A stretch of DNA of 9,465 nucleotides from Casp-actino8 sp965659595. GTDB lineage: Bacteria > Actinomycetota > Acidimicrobiia > Acidimicrobiales > Ilumatobacteraceae. This document shows positions 6,564 through 9,465 of this stretch, piece after piece. The notes below the pieces were generated by a model. That model was given only the letters and a program-made list of their open reading frames with translations, searched no databases and was not told the origin of the DNA. Position 1 is the first letter of the stretch; the number at the start of each line of letters is the position of its first letter. A program made the position numbers and the translations under genes. The DNA is taken from contig CBFHWN010000076.1 of assembly GCA_965659595.1 (NCBI GenBank), positions 1 through 9,465 of the forward strand, written 5' to 3'.

Positions 6564-7688
6564 GTGATCAGGACTTTCCTTCACAAGCTTCTGCAACTCG
6601 TTCCCGTTCTTCTGATCGTCAGTTTCGGGACTCTTGCTCTATTGGAGCTTGTCCCGGGTGACCCGAGTATCAGCATCCTCGGGGCCGATGCTCCAGCGGA
6701 AGAATACGAGCGAGTTCGAGGGCAACTGGGGCTCGATCAGCCTTTGTTCGAGCGTTACGGGAACTGGCTGTCGGATGCTGCGACGGGAGATTTTGGTGAT
6801 TCGGCTGTCCGTCCTGGGGTGTCCGTCTGGTCGCTGATTGCCAGTCGATTGCCGGTCACGTTGCAGATCACCGTGATGGCCTTGGCCTTGGCCTTGCTCA
6901 TTTCGATTCCTGTCGGTGTCGTTGCGGCGGCCAAAGTCGGTTCGCGATTCGATCGGGGCGTCGCAACCGTGACCTCGGGGCTCATTTCAGTGCCGCAATT
7001 CGTAGCCGGTCTCCTCATCGTTCAGTTGTTCGTCTTCAATCCCGACGTACCGAGGATCGGAACAGCGGTCCTCCTGTGGCTCGTCGCTCTCACGCTGCTC
7101 GTCGACTGGTGTCGGCGAGTCGTGTCGGGCCGGGAGAAAGACGCGGGATCTGTCATCGTCGGATGTGTCGTGGCCGGACTCGGCGTATTGGCGTATTTGT
7201 GGTGGCCGTCGTTTCCCCGGCAGGGATTTTCACGCCTGACCGGAGAAGACGGACTCGCAGAAAATCTGCGGACCACGTTTCTTCCCGCCTTGACAGTCGC
7301 TCTGTCGGAGATTGCGGTATTCACGCGCCTTCTCAGAAGCGACATGATCAGCACGCTGCAGGAGGACTACATCCTCGCGGCCAATGCCCAGGGAAAGCCT
7401 CTGTTGCGAATCCTGTTTCGGGACGCGTTGCGACCGTCTTCTTTCTCGCTGATGACGGTTGCTGGTGTGTCGTTGGGGCGACTGATCGGTGGAACGGTCA
7501 TCGTCGAGACGATTTTCAACCTGCCAGGCATGGGTCGACTGATCATCCAAGAAGGAGTGATCGTCAACGACTTCCCCATCGTGCAAGGTGGCGTACTCGT
7601 GATCGCGGTGTTCTACGTCGTTCTGAATGCGCTCGTCGACATCTCATATGCCGCCCTCGATCCGAGGATTCGACGTGGAATCGTCTGA
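6564..7688 (+). CDS. ABC transporter permease, DppB/OppB type, with inserted hydrophobic hairpin
   Basis: A 374-residue inner-membrane permease subunit of a peptide-type importer. N-terminal TM1 (about 8-30) is followed by the diagnostic PGDP (31-34) and LGLDQPLFERYGNW (55-68). Further helices lie near 99-123 and 137-158. The cytoplasmic coupling (EAA) loop is at 267-291 (EDYILAANAQGK to RDALRP), then helices at about 296-316 and 341-362, ETIFNLPGMGRL (315-326), FPIVQGG (337-343) and the typical end DPRIR (366-370). Residues 159-236 contain two extra hydrophobic stretches (166-183 and 195-214), so about eight helices rather than six. The start is GTG 6564; no other in-frame start is near and no good ribosome site is visible, so expression may depend on the upstream gene or the stem-loop. 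It lies 66 nt after the binding protein and overlaps the next permease. Confidence 0.93.
   Translation: MIRTFLHKLLQLVPVLLIVSFGTLALLELVPGDPSISILGADAPAEEYERVRGQLGLDQPLFERYGNWLSDAATGDFGDSAVRPGVSVWSLIASRLPVTLQITVMALALALLISIPVGVVAAAKVGSRFDRGVATVTSGLISVPQFVAGLLIVQLFVFNPDVPRIGTAVLLWLVALTLLVDWCRRVVSGREKDAGSVIVGCVVAGLGVLAYLWWPSFPRQGFSRLTGEDGLAENLRTTFLPALTVALSEIAVFTRLLRSDMISTLQEDYILAANAQGKPLLRILFRDALRPSSFSLMTVAGVSLGRLIGGTVIVETIFNLPGMGRLIIQEGVIVNDFPIVQGGVLVIAVFYVVLNALVDISYAALDPRIRRGIV
7664..7668 (+). promoter_or_regulatory. Ribosome binding site that favours GTG 7675 for the second permease
   Basis: GAGGA at 7664-7668 lies 6 nt before GTG 7675, good spacing for a Shine-Dalgarno site. The in-frame ATG codons at 7627 and 7648 lack such a site and would give an N-terminus encoded wholly inside the preceding gene. 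Confidence 0.55.
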
Positions 7689-8691
7689 GCGCCTCCCAAG
7701 TCGATGGCTTGGAGTACCTATCTTTCTCGTCGGCGCTCTGACGGTCTGGGTCGGAAGCGATGTGATGGATGGAGCCGGGAGCCTCATTCGTATTGCAGTC
7801 GTTCTGGTCGGGCTCAGTTTGTTGTACGTCGGGCTCCACACAACGCTGTGGAGACTACGCGGACATCGCGTTCCCGTTGACTACTGGATGTCTGTCGTGT
7901 GGCTGGGAGTCGTCGGCCTGTCGGTAATTTTCGCCGATCTTCTGCCCTTCGCAGAGTCACGAGACGCGTCGAAGTCGTTCTCCTCCCCGGTGGCAGTGAG
8001 ACCAGACCTATTCAGCTCGCATCCGCTGGGAACCGACACATTCGGGCTCGACCTACTCGGCGGGGTGGTGTATGGAGCCCGTCTGTCCCAGCAGATCAGT
8101 TTTGGTGCAGTCGTCATCGGGCTGGTCGTTGGGGGAATGCTCGGGATGCTGGCCGGGTATTTTCGAGGGGCGACCGATGAGATCTTGGGAGTGCTGACGA
8201 ACTCGCTTCTGGCGATTCCTCCCCTGATTTTCCTTATTGCGCTCATGGTCGCCATCGAGCCGAGTGTGTTCAACCTCTCGGCTGCACTCGCGCTGCTCGG
8301 AATTCCGACGTATGTCCGACTGGCCCGTGCCAACACACTCGTATTTCGGCAGAAAGAATTCGTTGCAGCCGCTCGGAGCACGGGCGCCCGACACGGCAGG
8401 GTGCTCTTTCGCGAGATTCTTCCGAATGTTTTGTTGCCATTGGTGTCGTACGCCTTCATCGTCCTTGCCGTTCTGATCGTTGCCGAAGGCTCGCTCAGTT
8501 TCTTGGGACTGTCGATTCCGAGACCGGAGCCGACCTGGGGAAACATGATCAGTGCAGGAGCAAACGATCTGAGAAGAACTCCGCACCTGGTGTTCGTTCC
8601 CGGTGTCGTGATGTTCCTCACTGTTTTCGCGCTCAACAGAGTTGGTGATCACGCTAGACAGAAGTGGGATCCGCGGGAGTCCAGAGTCTGA
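7675..8691 (+). CDS. ABC transporter permease, DppC/OppC type, with two extra N-terminal helices
   Basis: From GTG 7675 this is a 338-residue second membrane subunit of the importer (ATG 7627 would give 354). Family landmarks are HPLGTDTFGLDLLGG (116-130) and YGARLSQQISFGA (133-145), core helices at about 142-162, 178-196 and 200-212, the EAA coupling loop at 228-254 (EFVAAARSTGARHG to LPN), and the C-terminal EGSLSFLGLS (271-280) with PTWGN (286-290), a DppC signature, and a final DPR (332-334). Before the usual first helix (about 71-91) there are two additional hydrophobic segments (11-28 and 36-57), not expected in ordinary DppC, where one helix precedes HPLGTD. The gene overlaps the end of the first permease by 14 nt, so the two are translationally linked. 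It needs a nucleotide-binding subunit; none lies between it and the APC gene. Confidence 0.93.
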   Translation: MESSERLPSRWLGVPIFLVGALTVWVGSDVMDGAGSLIRIAVVLVGLSLLYVGLHTTLWRLRGHRVPVDYWMSVVWLGVVGLSVIFADLLPFAESRDASKSFSSPVAVRPDLFSSHPLGTDTFGLDLLGGVVYGARLSQQISFGAVVIGLVVGGMLGMLAGYFRGATDEILGVLTNSLLAIPPLIFLIALMVAIEPSVFNLSAALALLGIPTYVRLARANTLVFRQKEFVAAARSTGARHGRVLFREILPNVLLPLVSYAFIVLAVLIVAEGSLSFLGLSIPRPEPTWGNMISAGANDLRRTPHLVFVPGVVMFLTVFALNRVGDHARQKWDPRESRV

Positions 8692-8715
8692 TCAACATCT
8701 TGCTCGGGAGGAAAA

Positions 8716-9465
8716 GTGAGCGAACAGGAGCCCTCTCAGTTGCCGCGGGTTCTCGGTCTTGTGCATGTGGTCGCCAGCGGTGTCGGCATCATCGTGGGTG
8801 CCGGGATCTACGTCCTCCTTGCGCCGGCCGCCGAAGACGCCGGGGGATTGGTGTGGCTGTCGTTCCTGATTTCGGCGTTCGTGTGCGCGTTCACAGCGAT
8901 GAGTTACGCCGAACTGGCGTCGATGTTCCCGAGAACCGGCGGCGAATACGAGTACTCGTCCCATGTCTTCGGCCGGCAAGTGACCTTCATCATCGGCTGG
9001 GGAATGGCGGCCGGGCTCGTGATCGCCGGTGCGACGGTCTCGCTGGGTTTCGCCCGCTATGCCCAGTACTTCTGGAATGTCGACGACCGATGGTTGGCGC
9101 TCGGAGTCCTCGGACTGTCGTCTCTGCTCGTCGTCTGGGGTTCGGATCGATGGTCGAAACTTGTCGTCCTCCTGAGCGCCGCTCAGGTCGCCGGGCTCCT
9201 CTTCGTGATCGTCATCGGTATCGGACATATCGGTGACGGAGAACTCCTCACCGGTCGGGGAGGCTCGGGTTGGAACGATTTCAGCGGTGTGATGTCGGCG
9301 GCCGCCCTCGTGTTCTTCGCCTACATCGGCTTCGACGAAGTAGCCACCTTGTCGGAAGAGACTAAGGACCCCACTCGGATCACGCCTCGCGCGCTGTTGT
9401 GGTCGCTCGGAATCTCGTCGGTGCTGTATGTTCTGGTTTCAGTGGCGTCGGTGAACGTACTCGGA
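8716..9465 (+). CDS. APC superfamily amino-acid permease, N-terminal half (cut by window end)
   Basis: The first 250 residues of a secondary transporter for amino acids or related amines in the cytoplasmic membrane; the frame is open to the last base, so roughly half of a 450-500 residue protein is missing. The diagnostic first-helix motif GVGIIVGAGIYVL (22-34) forms the broken substrate-binding helix. It is followed by SYAELASMFPRTGGEYEY (63-80) and, after several hydrophobic helices, AYIGFDEVATLSEETKDP (202-219) with TPRAL (223-227), close to the cationic amino-acid transporter-like branch. The start is GTG 8716 behind GGAGG (8707-8711), 24 nt after the stop of the ABC permease, so it is probably co-transcribed. 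Its location in place of the expected ATPases suggests amino-acid or peptide nutrition as the theme. The substrate is not determined. Two overlapping frames here are shadows. Confidence 0.93.
   Translation, partial: MSEQEPSQLPRVLGLVHVVASGVGIIVGAGIYVLLAPAAEDAGGLVWLSFLISAFVCAFTAMSYAELASMFPRTGGEYEYSSHVFGRQVTFIIGWGMAAGLVIAGATVSLGFARYAQYFWNVDDRWLALGVLGLSSLLVVWGSDRWSKLVVLLSAAQVAGLLFVIVIGIGHIGDGELLTGRGGSGWNDFSGVMSAAALVFFAYIGFDEVATLSEETKDPTRITPRALLWSLGISSVLYVLVSVASVNVLG

Noticed and set aside
5970..6596. Minus-strand open frame of 208 codons over the binding-protein 3' end and stem-loop
   Set aside because: It is antisense to a real gene, reads through the stem-loop and shows no family features.
8664..9236. 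Plus-strand frame of 190 codons and the opposing minus-strand frame 8692-9228
   Set aside because: Both overlap the APC permease, whose frame starts at GTG 8716 behind GGAGG and carries the conserved motifs; the alternatives are Arg-rich or hydrophilic shadows.

Overview
The window looks like chromosomal DNA of a moderately GC-rich actinobacterium. The grounds are GTG starts behind good Shine-Dalgarno sites, a lipoprotein signal ending VASC-GGDD, abundant TCGA-type codon context, and an LLM flavoprotein/SDR/IclR catabolic cluster. An Acidimicrobiia-like host is my guess; nothing in the window proves it. I see no RNA genes, CRISPR arrays, insertion sequences or attachment sites. Coding density is very high, and the only gaps of note are about 124 bp (2678-2801), 194 bp (4621-4814) and 66 bp (6498-6563).

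Left half (1-4620), a probable catabolic module. On the minus strand, an LLM-class flavin-dependent oxidoreductase (2677->1514), a full-length SDR dehydrogenase (1504->626) and a second, window-truncated SDR (629-> beyond 1) form a tight operon, with a 9-nt gap and then an ATGA overlap. An IclR-family regulator is transcribed divergently (2802->3719). The AT-rich gap between them holds two inverted repeats, one with 11-bp arms, that are good candidates for the IclR operator. Convergent with the regulator and overlapping its end by 8 bp is an HSL-type (HGGGF/GDSAGGG) alpha/beta hydrolase (4620->3712). Together these enzymes would suit a route from alcohol to ketone (SDR), to ester or lactone (LLM flavoprotein acting as a type II Baeyer-Villiger-like monooxygenase), to hydroxy acid (hydrolase). 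This resembles the logic of monoterpene or cyclic-ketone degradation; the substrate cannot be read from the sequence.

Right half (4815-9465), an uptake cassette on the plus strand. It holds a lipoprotein solute-binding protein of the peptide/nickel family (SBP_bac_5), a strong stem-loop, a DppB-type permease, a DppC-type permease with overlapping start, and, 24 nt further on, the first 250 codons of an APC-superfamily amino-acid permease that runs off the window. No ATPase lies between the permeases and the APC gene, which is unusual for this transporter class. Both ABC permeases also appear to carry two extra hydrophobic helices, an internal hairpin in the first and an N-terminal pair in the second.

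I do not see a clearly new biological system. The points most worth checking are the putative IclR operator and the start it implies, the two permeases with extra helices and no ATPase, the intercistronic stem-loop, and the degenerate motif of the truncated SDR.
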